A stretch of 64,000 nucleotides of DNA, from NCBI RefSeq assembly GCF_007004665.1, contig NZ_ML660053.1, positions 496,001-560,000 on the forward strand, in the 5' to 3' direction. Origin of the DNA: Denitrobaculum tricleocarpae (GTDB lineage: Bacteria > Pseudomonadota > Alphaproteobacteria > Kiloniellales > Kiloniellaceae). How positions within the stretch are numbered: the stretch's first letter is position 1; every line of letters begins with the position of its first letter. The notes under the pieces were generated by a model that saw nothing but the letters and a program-made list of their open reading frames with translations, was not told the DNA's origin and did not search any database. Shown one piece after another: positions 8,442-17,653 of this stretch. A program made the position numbers and the translations under genes.

Positions 8442-8864
8442 ATGACACTGACGAAAGTACGCATGGAACTGGCTCGCGATCATGATTTTCCGCAGGGCAG
8501 CAACCTGCATGGCTATGAGTTCACCGCGCCTCTGAACGATGAGGGGCATATCGATGCCGAGGGATGGCGCAAAGACCGCAAACGCTGCATCGTTCGCCGT
8601 TTCTGGGCCGGGGAAGACGATCAGACGGGCCATCTGATCCATACCAAGGGAAGATCCTGGGTCTTTCACTATGACATCTCGACCGGCGACGCTGACAACC
8701 GCGCGACCTTCAACGGGGTCGGCGTGAACGAACCCGGCGACGATGAAGCCGGTTTTAAGTTCGATCACCATGTCTTTCGCGAGGGCGAGTATGTCTCGGT
8801 CCATGAACAGGACGGCTCCATGCGGACGTTCCGGGTCGTCAGAACCATCCCCGTCTTGACGTAG
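8442..8864 (+). CDS. Conserved hypothetical protein, 140 residues
   Basis: A soluble, acidic protein without signal peptide or membrane segment. I recall similar proteins in other alphaproteobacteria, with the same opening (LTKVRMELARD-DFPQGS--HGYEF-APL) and the HIDAEGWRKDR and DDEAGFKFDHHVF blocks, but no named function. The start at 8442 has a GAGG ribosome site eight bases upstream. The coding frame is long for its position and codon use matches its neighbours, so I believe it is real. Neighbours (universal stress gene and an SDR) do not suggest a role. Confidence 0.8.
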   Translation: MTLTKVRMELARDHDFPQGSNLHGYEFTAPLNDEGHIDAEGWRKDRKRCIVRRFWAGEDDQTGHLIHTKGRSWVFHYDISTGDADNRATFNGVGVNEPGDDEAGFKFDHHVFREGEYVSVHEQDGSMRTFRVVRTIPVLT

Positions 8865-9026
8865 TTTTTTCCCGACGTGAGTCCTGTGCGCCCTGGGCAG
8901 AGGATCAGGGGGAAGACGCTGGCGAAAGTGCGAAAACATCCAAGCTCTCTCAAGGTCACGATCGAAAAGACAAGTTGGGTCGCGTGAGGGGCTGGTGGTT
9001 GCCCGCGGATTGAGTATTATTCGCAA

Positions 9027-9773
9027 ATGACAGCAAACTCAGATCGAAAGACCATGATCCTGACCGGTGCGAGCCGTGGGATCGGCCACTCCACTGTCCA
9101 GCGGTTCAGCAACGAGGGCTGGCAGGTCATCACCTGTTCGCGTGACGTGATTCCCATGGAGTGTCAGCGGGATCCGAACTGGACGCATCACATTACGGCT
9201 GACTTGGCGGAAACCGGCAGCACAGAAGCTTTCGTGGCCGAAGCCGTTGGCCTGCTTGGCGACGGCCCCCTCCATGCACTGGTGAACAATGCCGCTGTTT
9301 CGCCCAAGACGCCTTTTAAGGAACGCCTGGGCTGTTTAAACGGCGACGTCACGACCTGGAGAGAGGTTTTCGAACTCAATTTCTTTGTGCCGCTGATGTT
9401 GGCGCGCGGCTTCGCCACGCATCTCGGGCGCGGTGCCGGCAGCGTCGTCAACATCACCTCGATCGCCGGTCACGGTGTGCATCCCTTCGCCGGCTCGGCC
9501 TATTCGACATCGAAGGCCGCGCTGTCGGCTCTGACCCGCGAGCTTGCCGTCGAGATGGCGGGGCTTGGGGTCCGGGTGAATGCAGTCGCACCCGGTGAGA
9601 TCGAAACGGCGATGGTCGGGGAAGAATACGAAGCGCTGATTCCACGCATCCCGATGCAGCGTATGGGGGAGCCCTCGGAGGTGGCCTCGGCGGTCTACCA
9701 GCTCTGCACTGCCGATTTCGGTTATGTCACAGGAACGGAAGTTTTCGTAACTGGCGGGCAGCATCTCTACTGA
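9027..9773 (+). CDS. Short-chain dehydrogenase/reductase (SDR)
   Basis: A 248-residue classical SDR, an NAD(P)-dependent oxidoreductase. The cofactor motif TGASRGIG is at 13-20, and NNAA at 87-90. The catalytic Ser145, Tyr159 and Lys163 (SAYSTSKAAL) and the substrate-loop PGEIET are all present. The C terminus YVTGTEVFVTGGQHLY is typical of the FabG-like branch. Substrate unknown. It follows the hypothetical gene by about 160 bases and probably has its own promoter. Confidence 0.92.
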   Translation: MTANSDRKTMILTGASRGIGHSTVQRFSNEGWQVITCSRDVIPMECQRDPNWTHHITADLAETGSTEAFVAEAVGLLGDGPLHALVNNAAVSPKTPFKERLGCLNGDVTTWREVFELNFFVPLMLARGFATHLGRGAGSVVNITSIAGHGVHPFAGSAYSTSKAALSALTRELAVEMAGLGVRVNAVAPGEIETAMVGEEYEALIPRIPMQRMGEPSEVASAVYQLCTADFGYVTGTEVFVTGGQHLY

Positions 9774-9867
9774 TCCCGGGATCTCGCGCGAGCGACCGAA
9801 CGCAGTGGGTACGCGGAACGCTGCAGCAGCGATATTCGTTGGAAAATGGCGGCAGGGTAGTGGGTCG

Positions 9868-10410
9868 TCAGGCGATGCCGGCGCGAAGTTCCGATAGCCA
9901 GTTCAAGCGACCGCGGGCTTGGTCGATATCGTGGTCCAGCCAGGCGGTCAGTTGCCCGCGGCCCTTCGTGTGCTGGGCGCGCAGTTCGGAAAGATGCTCC
10001 ATCTGACGCTGTGCGAGTTCCTGCAGGATGTCGATCTGGATCAACTGGTCTTCCTTGGAGAGAAGATGTAAAAACCGCATTTTCAGGGCGACAATCAGCT
10101 TGCTGACGTCATTGATGGGGGCGCGAGAGTTGGATTTCAGCAAGCGCAGGATCTCTGCCGTGCCGGCTTCCGTGACCGTGAGAAGCGCTGTTTCTTCAGA
10201 TGCCGCCGCCTCGACAGGCGCAATCAGACGCTCGACCTTGAGGACTTCGAGCGGAGTTCCGACCAGGTCCAGGGAAGGGCCGATAATGTGGCCTGTGAAC
10301 TGCTTAACTTCCTGCGCAAGCTGCGCATAAGTCAGGGGAGATTCCGTCAGGCAACCCAACGCGAGCAGCCGGACGGCTTCGGTCGGTACAAGAGTGTTAT
10401 CGCGATACAT
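9868..10410 (-). CDS. PadR-like winged-helix regulator (probable)
   Basis: A 180-residue soluble protein. The first 90 residues look like a winged-helix DNA-binding domain (EAVRLLALGCLTESPLTYAQLAQEV, with a wing near LLTVTEAG). The last 90 form long amphipathic helices (KEDQLIQIDILQELAQRQMEHL and GRLNWLSEL) as in PadR-family dimerisation domains. Ligand and targets unknown. The region upstream of its start (about 10430-10475) has ACACT at one end and AGTGT at the other, and two ACTAGA copies between them, which could be an autoregulatory site. Assignment is by fold-level impression and could be another winged-helix family. Confidence 0.6.
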   Translation of the reverse strand: MYRDNTLVPTEAVRLLALGCLTESPLTYAQLAQEVKQFTGHIIGPSLDLVGTPLEVLKVERLIAPVEAAASEETALLTVTEAGTAEILRLLKSNSRAPINDVSKLIVALKMRFLHLLSKEDQLIQIDILQELAQRQMEHLSELRAQHTKGRGQLTAWLDHDIDQARGRLNWLSELRAGIA

Positions 10411-10687
10411 CAGCAGTGCCCTCTTATGACACTCTATATCTAGTTCATTAAGCTTTGCTTGTCTAGTGTTTGCAATTGCGACGCATTCTTAATTTGTGCG
10501 GTAAACAGATTCTCGCAAAGCTCCAGGCACCTGTTCAAGGCTGTGACGACCGCGACGCTACAACATCATTCCAGATTTGACGGCGTAGTTGCAAATACAA
10601 GGCTATCGCCAGGGCTGTCCTAATTCCTAGCGTCTCACACGGGGAGCCATGGCGGCTTGGGACCGAGCCTTCGGCGAGAAAGGTGCA

Positions 10688-11107
10688 TTACCAAGGCGTG
10701 CTGCCGCTGATCGTCAGTGCCGTGCGTCTATATCCGAACGGGCCTTCCCCAACCCAGTCCTTGCCGTTAGGGAACCGAACCTCGACGCCCTCCAGTTCAT
10801 CAGGGTCGAACAGCCTCATGTTCACACCCATTTGGTCGACCGACGGGTTTTGATCTTTGAAGGACTTTGTCAGGACCCAGTGTGTGGTGGTCGCACAGGT
10901 CTCACAGGAATGGATCTCGACGCTGGGGGGATTTTTATCAGGGCGCGAGATCGAAAAGGTCTTGCCGCTCGTCTGGACCGAAGCGGACGGGAAGTAACCC
11001 CAGGCGCCACCGGCCTTGCGGCAGAGGCTGCAATTGCAATCGTTTATAAACTCAGGTTTGGCATCGATCGTAACGCTCGCTTCGCCACAGAGACATTTAC
11101 CCGTCAT
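10688..11107 (-). CDS. GFA (CENP-V/glutathione-dependent formaldehyde-activating-like) family protein
   Basis: A small zinc-binding protein of the GFA fold. It shows the Cys pattern CLCGEA (Cys5, Cys7), CNCSLC (Cys24, Cys26, Cys29) and CETC. I start it at 11107 because GGAGGGAAG lies just upstream and the CLCG motif normally sits at the extreme N terminus; a longer frame to 11167 adds an unrelated 20 residues. Despite the name, most members are not proven to act on formaldehyde-glutathione adducts. It is a single gene between the PadR-like gene and the polyamine transporter operon. A second GFA gene lies at 51568. Confidence 0.85.
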   Translation of the reverse strand: MTGKCLCGEASVTIDAKPEFINDCNCSLCRKAGGAWGYFPSASVQTSGKTFSISRPDKNPPSVEIHSCETCATTTHWVLTKSFKDQNPSVDQMGVNMRLFDPDELEGVEVRFPNGKDWVGEGPFGYRRTALTISGSTPW

Positions 11108-11397
11108 TCTTCCCTCCTCTCGGCCGCAACGGCATGTAGCGTCGACGCGGCCCATTTTCAGACGCATGGAGGCATTAGCACGACTGGTTCCGATTGTCTG
11201 CTTCGGATCAACGCTGCCCTTAGCTTGTGTTCCCGGGGACGCACGAATTCGATGGATTCCGAGCCAAGGTTAAGGCGTCGGGAAATATGATGACCATGAA
11301 CTCAAGAGCCGATTGATCCGGTGGCGTCCCTTTGACGGTGCCATGCCGGAACACCGGGGCTCAGAACCTGCGCCCTGATATTTCGCGTCGTCTCAAC

Positions 11398-12300
11398 CTA
11401 GGATTCCTGCACCCCGCGCAGGCGGTCGTTTCTGCGCCGCAAGAGTTCGAGCACCGTCATCAACAGCACGGAGAAGATAATCAGCATGGTGGCGACCGCC
11501 AGGATCGTCGGGCTGATCTGCTCGCGGATACCGGCCCACATCTGGCGGGGAACCGTGCGCTGCTCGAAGCCGGAAATGAAGAGCACCACGACGACTTCAT
11601 CAAACGAGGTGATAAAGGCGAAGAGGGCGCCTGAGATCACGCCCGGCAGGATGAGAGGCACGATAATCTTGAAGAAGGTCGTCGTCGGATTGGCCCCCAG
11701 GCTCGCGGAGGCCCGGGTCAGGCTATGATCGAAACCCACCAGGGTTGCTGTTACGGTGATCACGACGAAAGGCGTGCCCAGCGCGGCATGTGCAAGAATG
11801 ATACCCGGAAAGCTCTGGGTCAGGCAGGCGCGTTCCTCGAGCATCCCGAAGGACCACTCGGGCGGAATGCAAACGCCGGAGTAAAAGAAATACATGCCTG
11901 CCGCGGAGATGATCAGGGGCACGATCATCGGAGAGATCAGGATGCCCATGATCGCGCCGCGGCCCGGAAGGTTGGAGCGACTCAATCCCAAGGCCGCCAG
12001 AGTTCCCAGGCCGGTTGCCAGGAACGTCGCGAAGAAAGCGATAATGAAGCTGTTCTTGATCGAAAACAGCCATTGCTCATTGTTCAGGATGTCCTGATAC
12101 CAGCGGGTTGAATAGGCTGTGGACTCGAAGGCAAGCATGCCCGGGCTGAAGGTGAAGTAGGGCTCCGCGTTGAACGACAGGGGAATGATCACCAGGATCG
12201 GCAGGATCAGGAACAGGAAGATCAGTCCGCAAAGGAAGCGGAAGCTGTAATGCCAGATTTTGCCCATCGGACCGACATAGGGAGGGATCGCAGTTGCCAT
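11398..12300 (-). CDS. Polyamine-type ABC transporter permease (PotC-like)
   Basis: A 300-residue inner-membrane permease of the spermidine/putrescine branch, probably six transmembrane helices. The ATPase-contact EAA loop is visible as SLGANPTTTFFKIIVPLILPG near residues 200-220. It is the last gene of a four-gene minus-strand operon (ATPase, binding protein, permease, permease) and starts 7 bases after the PotB-like gene ends. By position and sequence it is the PotC/PotI partner. The exact substrate (putrescine, spermidine or a related cation) cannot be fixed. Confidence 0.9.
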   Translation of the reverse strand: MATAIPPYVGPMGKIWHYSFRFLCGLIFLFLILPILVIIPLSFNAEPYFTFSPGMLAFESTAYSTRWYQDILNNEQWLFSIKNSFIIAFFATFLATGLGTLAALGLSRSNLPGRGAIMGILISPMIVPLIISAAGMYFFYSGVCIPPEWSFGMLEERACLTQSFPGIILAHAALGTPFVVITVTATLVGFDHSLTRASASLGANPTTTFFKIIVPLILPGVISGALFAFITSFDEVVVVLFISGFEQRTVPRQMWAGIREQISPTILAVATMLIIFSVLLMTVLELLRRRNDRLRGVQES

Positions 12301-12307
12301 CTATCGA

Positions 12308-13567
12308 TTATCCCAGCTTCATGTTGTCGATGCCGACAAGTCGGTTATAGAGCCAATAGAGCGCCAAGACGCCGGCGAGCAGGATACCGCCCAAGGCTGC
12401 GGCAAGCCCCCAGTTGAGAGACTGCTGCATGTGATAGGCGATGAAGTTACTGATCAGCTGCCCCGTGCGGCCGCCGACAAGAGCCGGCGTGATGTAGTAG
12501 CCGATGGCCAGAATGAACACGAGGATCGAGCCTGCACCGATACCCGGGATGGTCTGCGGGAAGTAGACCGTCCAGAAGGCCCGTGCCGGTGTGGCGCCAA
12601 GCGACTTGGCGGCGCGCATGTAGCTGGGGGAGATCGTCTTCATGACCGAGAAAAGCGGCAGCACCATGAAGGGCAGCAGGATGTGCACCATGGCCACGAC
12701 CGTGCCGGTCATGTTGTAGATCATCTGTATCCGCCCATCGTCTCCGATGATCCCGGTCCACACCAGGATATCGTTGAGCACACCTTCGGTTTGGAGCAGT
12801 ACGATCCAGGAGGACGTCCGCACCAACAGCGATGTCCAGAAGGGCAGAAGCACCAGTATCATCAAAAGATTACTGGTCTTGGTGGGCAGGATCGCCATCA
12901 GATAGGCGATCGGATAGGCCAGCAGGACGCAGAGCGCGGTGATCAGAAGGCTGACCCACAGCGTGCGCACAAACAACGGCACGTATATTTGCCGGGACTC
13001 CGGCTGATCGACGATCGCCCCCTCGACGTTATAGGTCTTGTCGATGGCGGCGAGGTAATAGGAGAGGGTGTAAGGCTCCGCCAGGCGCTTCATGACCGAC
13101 CAGGTTTCAGGCTGACTCCAGCGCTTGTCGAGCGCGACCAGATCCGCCTTCGTCGGCTCGGTCTCCAAACGTCTGAGATTTCGCCCGGCTTTCGTGACCA
13201 GGCTGCGCGAACCCGCCAGTTCGTAGTTGAGCCGGGTCGCGACCTTGCCGAGGGAGCGTTCTTTGGCCGCAGCGGCAAACTCGCGCGCCATGGAGTCATA
13301 GATTTCGTCGCCCGGAAGGCCTTCTCCATCCCATGCGCGCAGCATCTCCGCGGTTTCGGGGAGAATTTCCGATACCGTCGGATTGTCGACACCGCGAAAC
13401 ACCATCAGGGCGATGGGGTAAACAAAGGTAATGAGGATGAAGGCGAGGAGGGGAAGGACTAACGCAAGGGCGCGCATCCGGTTGCGGCGCTCCGCGCGGG
13501 CCAAACTGAGTTTTAGCGGAACCCCCGCCGCATCCAGCATGGGGCCGCTTGTATCAACCTGTGCCAT
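12308..13567 (-). CDS. Polyamine-type ABC transporter permease (PotB-like) with a large periplasmic insert
   Basis: A 419-residue permease, against about 280-300 for E. coli PotB. The first transmembrane helix (about 31-54) is followed by a hydrophilic segment of some 140 residues, including DEIYDSMAREFAAAAKE and KADLVALDKRWSQPETW. The usual five-helix permease core then starts near residue 205. The EAA loop (AAKSLGATPARAFWTVYFPQTIPG) is intact. Similar long forms exist in other proteobacterial operons of this type. The insert probably contacts the binding protein. It pairs with the PotC-like gene just downstream. Confidence 0.9.
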   Translation of the reverse strand: MAQVDTSGPMLDAAGVPLKLSLARAERRNRMRALALVLPLLAFILITFVYPIALMVFRGVDNPTVSEILPETAEMLRAWDGEGLPGDEIYDSMAREFAAAAKERSLGKVATRLNYELAGSRSLVTKAGRNLRRLETEPTKADLVALDKRWSQPETWSVMKRLAEPYTLSYYLAAIDKTYNVEGAIVDQPESRQIYVPLFVRTLWVSLLITALCVLLAYPIAYLMAILPTKTSNLLMILVLLPFWTSLLVRTSSWIVLLQTEGVLNDILVWTGIIGDDGRIQMIYNMTGTVVAMVHILLPFMVLPLFSVMKTISPSYMRAAKSLGATPARAFWTVYFPQTIPGIGAGSILVFILAIGYYITPALVGGRTGQLISNFIAYHMQQSLNWGLAAALGGILLAGVLALYWLYNRLVGIDNMKLG

Positions 13568-13666
13568 TCAAATTCCCCAGGACCAGTAACCGCAAAAAAA
13601 AACAAACAGATCGAGAAACTGGCAAACAAACGAACAAAAAACGGAATAGACTTCGGTGCCGGGAAT

Positions 13667-13692
13667 GGCGGGAACCCCGTAAGGTTCCCGCC
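13667..13692 (-). terminator. Intercistronic hairpin after the binding-protein gene
   Basis: A perfect 10-bp stem (ggcgggaacc / ggttcccgcc) with a 6-base loop lies between the binding-protein stop and the PotB-like start. There is no U-tract directly after it. Such hairpins usually shield the upstream binding-protein message or reduce read-through so that binding protein outnumbers permease. Confidence 0.6.
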
Positions 13693-13718
13693 GACCCGAG
13701 ACGGTTTATGCCGTCAGA

Positions 13719-14798
13719 TTACTTCGCGAGCCACGCAGCGAAACGCTCGTTCAACTCGTCCGCGTTGTCAGCCCAGAACTCAAAGTCGTTCTGCAGGGCC
13801 GCTTTGAAGTTTTCCGGTGCCGTCGGCATGTGCGGCTTTACGTCGTCCGCGACCAGCGGGAAGGAAGACTTTCGAACCGGACCATAAGAGATCCACTTGG
13901 ACTGGTCGGCCAGGCGCTGGGTGTCGGTCGAGAACTTTACGAAGTCCAGAGTGGCTTCCATGTCTTTCGCACCCTTCGGGATCACCCAAAGGTCCAGATC
14001 CCAGACCTGTCCGTCCCAGATGATTTCGAACGGCTTCTTCTCGGTAAAGATCGCGTTGAAGAGGCGGCCGTTGTAAGCCGAAGCGATCGAGACTTCACCG
14101 TCGGCCAGCATCTGCGGCGGCTGTGCACCGGCTTCCCACCAGATCACATCGTCTTTGATGGTATCCAGCTTCGCGAAGGCGCGATCGACACCCTCCGGCG
14201 TGCTGAGAACCTCGTAGACCTGCTCAAGCGGAACACCATCCGCCATCAGGGCCCATTCCAGGTTCACTTTCGGGTTTTTACGCAATCCGCGTTTGCCCGG
14301 GAACTTTTCGGTGTCGAAAAGATCCGCGATCTCGGTCGGCTTTTCGTTCGGATATTTCGAGGCATCGAAGGCAAAGACCGTCGACCAGACGATCGTGCCG
14401 ACGGAACACTCGGTGAGAGTGTTGGGCAGGAAGTCGTCCGCAGCCGGCGTGCCATCCGGTGCGGGCGGCAGGATCGAGTGATCAATCGGTTCCAGAATGC
14501 CTTCGTCACAACCCCGGACCGCGTCGGAGAGTTCAACGTCGACCAGATTCCAGGTGACGTTGCCGGCTTCCACCTGCGCGCGGACCTGGGCGAGACCGCC
14601 GTTATAGTCCTCGGAGTTGATCTTGATGCCGGTGTTTTCCGTAAAAGGCTTGTGATAAGCCTCGACCTGGCTCTTGGTGTAGGCGCCGCCCCAGGACACG
14701 ATGGTCAGGGAATCCGCTGCTGTGGCAGGTCCGGCCGCGTAGGCGGCGGCCGAAAGTGCGACAACGGCAGCGCCGGTGTACTTCATCATTGATTTCAT
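13719..14798 (-). CDS. Polyamine-type ABC transporter periplasmic binding protein (PotD-like)
   Basis: A periplasmic solute-binding protein of the PotD/PotF class, about 359 residues from the ATG at 14798. The signal peptide MKSMMKYTGAAVVALSAAAY ends near ATAADS. The mature protein opens LTIVSWGGAYTKSQ and has the typical IVWSTVFAFDASKYP and ALMADGVPLEQVY regions. A frame extending to 14870 would put 24 charged residues before the signal peptide, so I chose the shorter start, which has GGGAG about ten bases upstream. It follows the ATPase gene by 194 bases and a hairpin at 13667 separates it from the permeases. Confidence 0.9.
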   Translation of the reverse strand: MKSMMKYTGAAVVALSAAAYAAGPATAADSLTIVSWGGAYTKSQVEAYHKPFTENTGIKINSEDYNGGLAQVRAQVEAGNVTWNLVDVELSDAVRGCDEGILEPIDHSILPPAPDGTPAADDFLPNTLTECSVGTIVWSTVFAFDASKYPNEKPTEIADLFDTEKFPGKRGLRKNPKVNLEWALMADGVPLEQVYEVLSTPEGVDRAFAKLDTIKDDVIWWEAGAQPPQMLADGEVSIASAYNGRLFNAIFTEKKPFEIIWDGQVWDLDLWVIPKGAKDMEATLDFVKFSTDTQRLADQSKWISYGPVRKSSFPLVADDVKPHMPTAPENFKAALQNDFEFWADNADELNERFAAWLAK

Positions 14799-14992
14799 GG
14801 CTATCATTCTCCCAGTTATTAAGCCTCTGCTACGTACTCTTTGTTCGAACGCTCGGAAGTTGCGGGACATCCTTACCGGTCACCGCGGTGTTTCTTATTG
14901 GTTGTTATGCGAGGATTTTTGCATCGCTTTCAGCCTTTTCAGTCTCTACCGGACTCAAACCCGCTGTGTTTCTTTTGCGCGTCCAGTGCTCT

Positions 14993-16087
14993 CTATGCGT
15001 CCAGAGCTCTGCAGTCTTCCGCCTGCCAGCCGACCTTGACCGTCTCGCCGGGACGAAGGTGCACGTGGCCAGCGGAGTTCGGGACCTTGACGATGAAGTC
15101 ATCGTGGCCGCAGACCGAGACCCGCGTGCGCATGTGATCGCCGAGATAAATGAGTTCCTCAACGCGCGCGTCGAAAACATTCGGGCAAACGCCGTCCGAG
15201 GGGTTCACCATGACCCGTTCGGGGCGCAGTGAGAGGGACGAGCGGCTGCCGATGCCGTCGATGTTCACCGGCACGGCCTTGACCTCTCCGCTGCCGTCGA
15301 CCTCTACCGTGCAGGTCGCACCGTTTACGCCTGTGACCTTGCCCGACAGCTTATTATTCTCGCCGATGAACTGAGCGACGAAGGAATTTTCGGGCAGCTC
15401 GTAGAGCTGGTCGGGCGGGGCCAGTTGCTGAATGACCCCATCGTTAAAGACCGCAACCCGGTCCGACATGGTCAGAGCTTCCGACTGATCATGGGTCACG
15501 TAAACGACCGTCACGCCGAGATTGTCGTGGATATGCTTGATCTCGTACTGCATCTGCTCGCGCAGCTGCTTGTCGAGGGCGCCCAGCGGTTCGTCCATCA
15601 GGACCAGCTTGGGCTCGAATACCAGGGCGCGCGCCACTGCGACGCGCTGGGCTTGGCCGCCCGAAAGCTGAGCCGGGCGCCGCCCGGCGAAACCGCCAAG
15701 CTGCACCATGTCCAGCGCGCGCTCGACACGGGTTTCGATGTCGGCCTTGCTCATCTTGCGCACCACCAGGGGGTAGGCCAGATTTTCTGCCACCGTCATG
15801 TGCGGGAAGAGCGCGTAGTTCTGAAAGACCATGCCGATATCGCGTTTGTGCGGCGGCACGTTGTTGATCGACTCTCCGTCGAGGATGATTTTGCCGTGTG
15901 TGGCAGTCTCAAACCCGGCCAGCATCATCAAACACGTCGTCTTGCCGGAGCCGGAAGGGCCCAACATGGTCAGAAATTCGCCTTTGGATATGTCGAGATT
16001 GAGATTTTTGACGACAAGCACTTCGCCGTCATAGCTTTTCTGGACCTCCTCGAAGCGTACGAGGATTTCTGCGTTCTCAGCCACCAT
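14993..16087 (-). CDS. Polyamine-type ABC transporter ATP-binding protein (PotA-like)
   Basis: A 364-residue cytoplasmic ATPase driving import. Walker A GPSGSGKTT, signature LSGGQAQRVAVARAL and Walker B LVLMDEPLGALD are intact, with the switch His in VVYVTHDQSEAL. A C-terminal TOBE domain (about 240-360) is typical of PotA and the MalK group. First gene of the operon. The start at 16087 has AGGGACAGGG upstream. A perfect inverted repeat (16141-16162) lies about 55 bases before the start and could be an operator. Confidence 0.94.
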   Translation of the reverse strand: MVAENAEILVRFEEVQKSYDGEVLVVKNLNLDISKGEFLTMLGPSGSGKTTCLMMLAGFETATHGKIILDGESINNVPPHKRDIGMVFQNYALFPHMTVAENLAYPLVVRKMSKADIETRVERALDMVQLGGFAGRRPAQLSGGQAQRVAVARALVFEPKLVLMDEPLGALDKQLREQMQYEIKHIHDNLGVTVVYVTHDQSEALTMSDRVAVFNDGVIQQLAPPDQLYELPENSFVAQFIGENNKLSGKVTGVNGATCTVEVDGSGEVKAVPVNIDGIGSRSSLSLRPERVMVNPSDGVCPNVFDARVEELIYLGDHMRTRVSVCGHDDFIVKVPNSAGHVHLRPGETVKVGWQAEDCRALDA

Positions 16088-16435
16088 TCAGCCCTGTCCC
16101 TGCTGATATCTGGCGGGTCTTCCAGGTCTTGTGCCGTCGTGTACCCGCTCTGTTACGGGTACGCTACGCTAAATCGTCGCCGATTGTCACGCCTTATGCT
16201 CAGGTTTTTTCGCGGCGCAAAAAGGTGTTTAAAAATAAGGCTCTACCGGCTGGGTTAGGTAAAACCTTTGCATGCACCCGACCGCAAATGGCCGCCCGAA
16301 AAAGTTAAAGTCGCGTGCAAGAGATATTCTCAATAGGCACATTAACAACGTCAATGCGGTCTTGCGATCTGCCACTCCAGGCCGTTTGATTTCCTGGGCA
16401 AGGAGTTTGCGGGTCAGAAGACCTTCATCCGTGAT
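16088..16435. other. Leader region of the polyamine operon and 3' flank of hemA
   Basis: 348 bases without a gene. Apart from the inverted repeat at 16141-16162, I see a moderately AT-rich stretch (about 16195-16240) that probably includes the operon promoter. There is no clear terminator for hemA. Confidence 0.4.
16141..16162. promoter_or_regulatory. Inverted repeat upstream of the polyamine-transport operon
   Basis: GTACCCG and CGGGTAC form perfect 7-bp arms around an 8-base spacer, 54-75 bases upstream of the ATPase start codon. The position suits an operator or a leader hairpin. No regulator is encoded next to it. Confidence 0.4.
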
Positions 16436-17653
16436 TTAGGCCGCGCGGTCCAGCTTAAGGTCTTGCCAGATGTCCAGCAGGGCCTCGACCAGCCGGTCGA
16501 TATCCGCGTCGCTGTGCAGGGGCGAAGGCGTCAGACGAAGTCTTTCCGTACCGCGCGGCACTGTCGGGTAGTTGATCGGTTGAACGTAAATTCCGTAACT
16601 GTCCAACAGCGTATCCGTGACCTGACGGCAGAGGACGGGGTCACCCACCGCGACGGGCACGATATGACTGACCGAGGGCATAACGGGCAGACCGGCGGCA
16701 AGCAGGCGCGCTTTTACGGTCGCAGCACGCTCCTGATGGCGCTCGCGTTCGATCGTGCTCGACTTCAGGTGTTTGATGCTCGCGCAGGCCCCGGCAGCGA
16801 CGGCAGGCGGCAGGGAGGTTGTGAAGATAAAGCCTGATGCAAAGCTTCTGACGAAGTCTACGAGGGCGCTGGAGGCGGCGATGTAGCCGCCAAAGACGCC
16901 AAAGGCCTTGCCGAGCGTTCCCTCGATCACGGTCAGGCGGTCCATGAGGCCTTCGCGCTCGGCAACGCCGCCGCCGCGCGGTCCGTATAGGCCGACTGCA
17001 TGAACTTCGTCCAGGTAGGTCATGGCATTGTGTTTCTCCGCAACATCGCAAAGTTCAGCGATCGGAGCGATATCTCCATCCATGGAGTAAACCGATTCGA
17101 AGGCGACGAGTTTGGGACGCGCCGGGTCAATCTCGCTCAAGAGGCGGTCCAGGTCTTCTGGATCGCTGTGCTTGAAAATCTTCCGCTCGGCACGGCTATG
17201 GCGAATGCCTTCGATCATCGAAGCATGGTTGAGGGCGTCTGAAAGAACAACGCAGTCGGGCAGGCGGCTGGCCAAAGTGCCCAGGGCCGCCCAGTTCGAG
17301 ACATAGCCTGAGGTGAAAAGCAGGGCGGCTTCCTTGCCGTGCAGATCGGCAAGTTCGCGCTCCAGCAGGACATGGTAGTGGTTGGTGCCGGAGATATTGC
17401 GCGTGCCGCCCGCGCCCGCGCCGCAGCGGTCCACGGCTTCATGAATGGCCGCGATCACCGAAGGATGCTGGCCCATTCCAAGATAATCGTTGGAACACCA
17501 GACGGTGACGCTGGTCTGTTCGTCGCCCCGATGATGGGTCGCAGTCGGAAACTGGCCCGCCTGGCGCTCCAGATCCGCGAAGATCCGATAGCGGCCCTCT
17601 GTTTTCAGGCCTGAAACTGCGTCTGTGAAGAAGCCTTCGTAGTCCATCTTCAT
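16436..17653 (-). CDS. hemA: 5-aminolevulinate synthase
   Basis: This enzyme condenses glycine with succinyl-CoA to 5-aminolevulinate, the first step of haem and tetrapyrrole synthesis in alphaproteobacteria (Shemin pathway), using PLP. 405 residues from the ATG at 17653, preceded by TTGGGAA; a TTG three codons earlier is possible but less likely. Family features: [39 protein letters not shown] and the PLP lysine in GTLGKAFG (Lys249). It stands alone, with 415 bases of upstream sequence that include an FNR-like box at 18041, as in species where hemA responds to oxygen. Confidence 0.97.
   Translation of the reverse strand: MKMDYEGFFTDAVSGLKTEGRYRIFADLERQAGQFPTATHHRGDEQTSVTVWCSNDYLGMGQHPSVIAAIHEAVDRCGAGAGGTRNISGTNHYHVLLERELADLHGKEAALLFTSGYVSNWAALGTLASRLPDCVVLSDALNHASMIEGIRHSRAERKIFKHSDPEDLDRLLSEIDPARPKLVAFESVYSMDGDIAPIAELCDVAEKHNAMTYLDEVHAVGLYGPRGGGVAEREGLMDRLTVIEGTLGKAFGVFGGYIAASSALVDFVRSFASGFIFTTSLPPAVAAGACASIKHLKSSTIERERHQERAATVKARLLAAGLPVMPSVSHIVPVAVGDPVLCRQVTDTLLDSYGIYVQPINYPTVPRGTERLRLTPSPLHSDADIDRLVEALLDIWQDLKLDRAA

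Noticed and set aside
10649-11290. 213-residue plus-strand frame
   Set aside because: Antisense to the GFA gene with its zinc motifs; a high-GC shadow frame.
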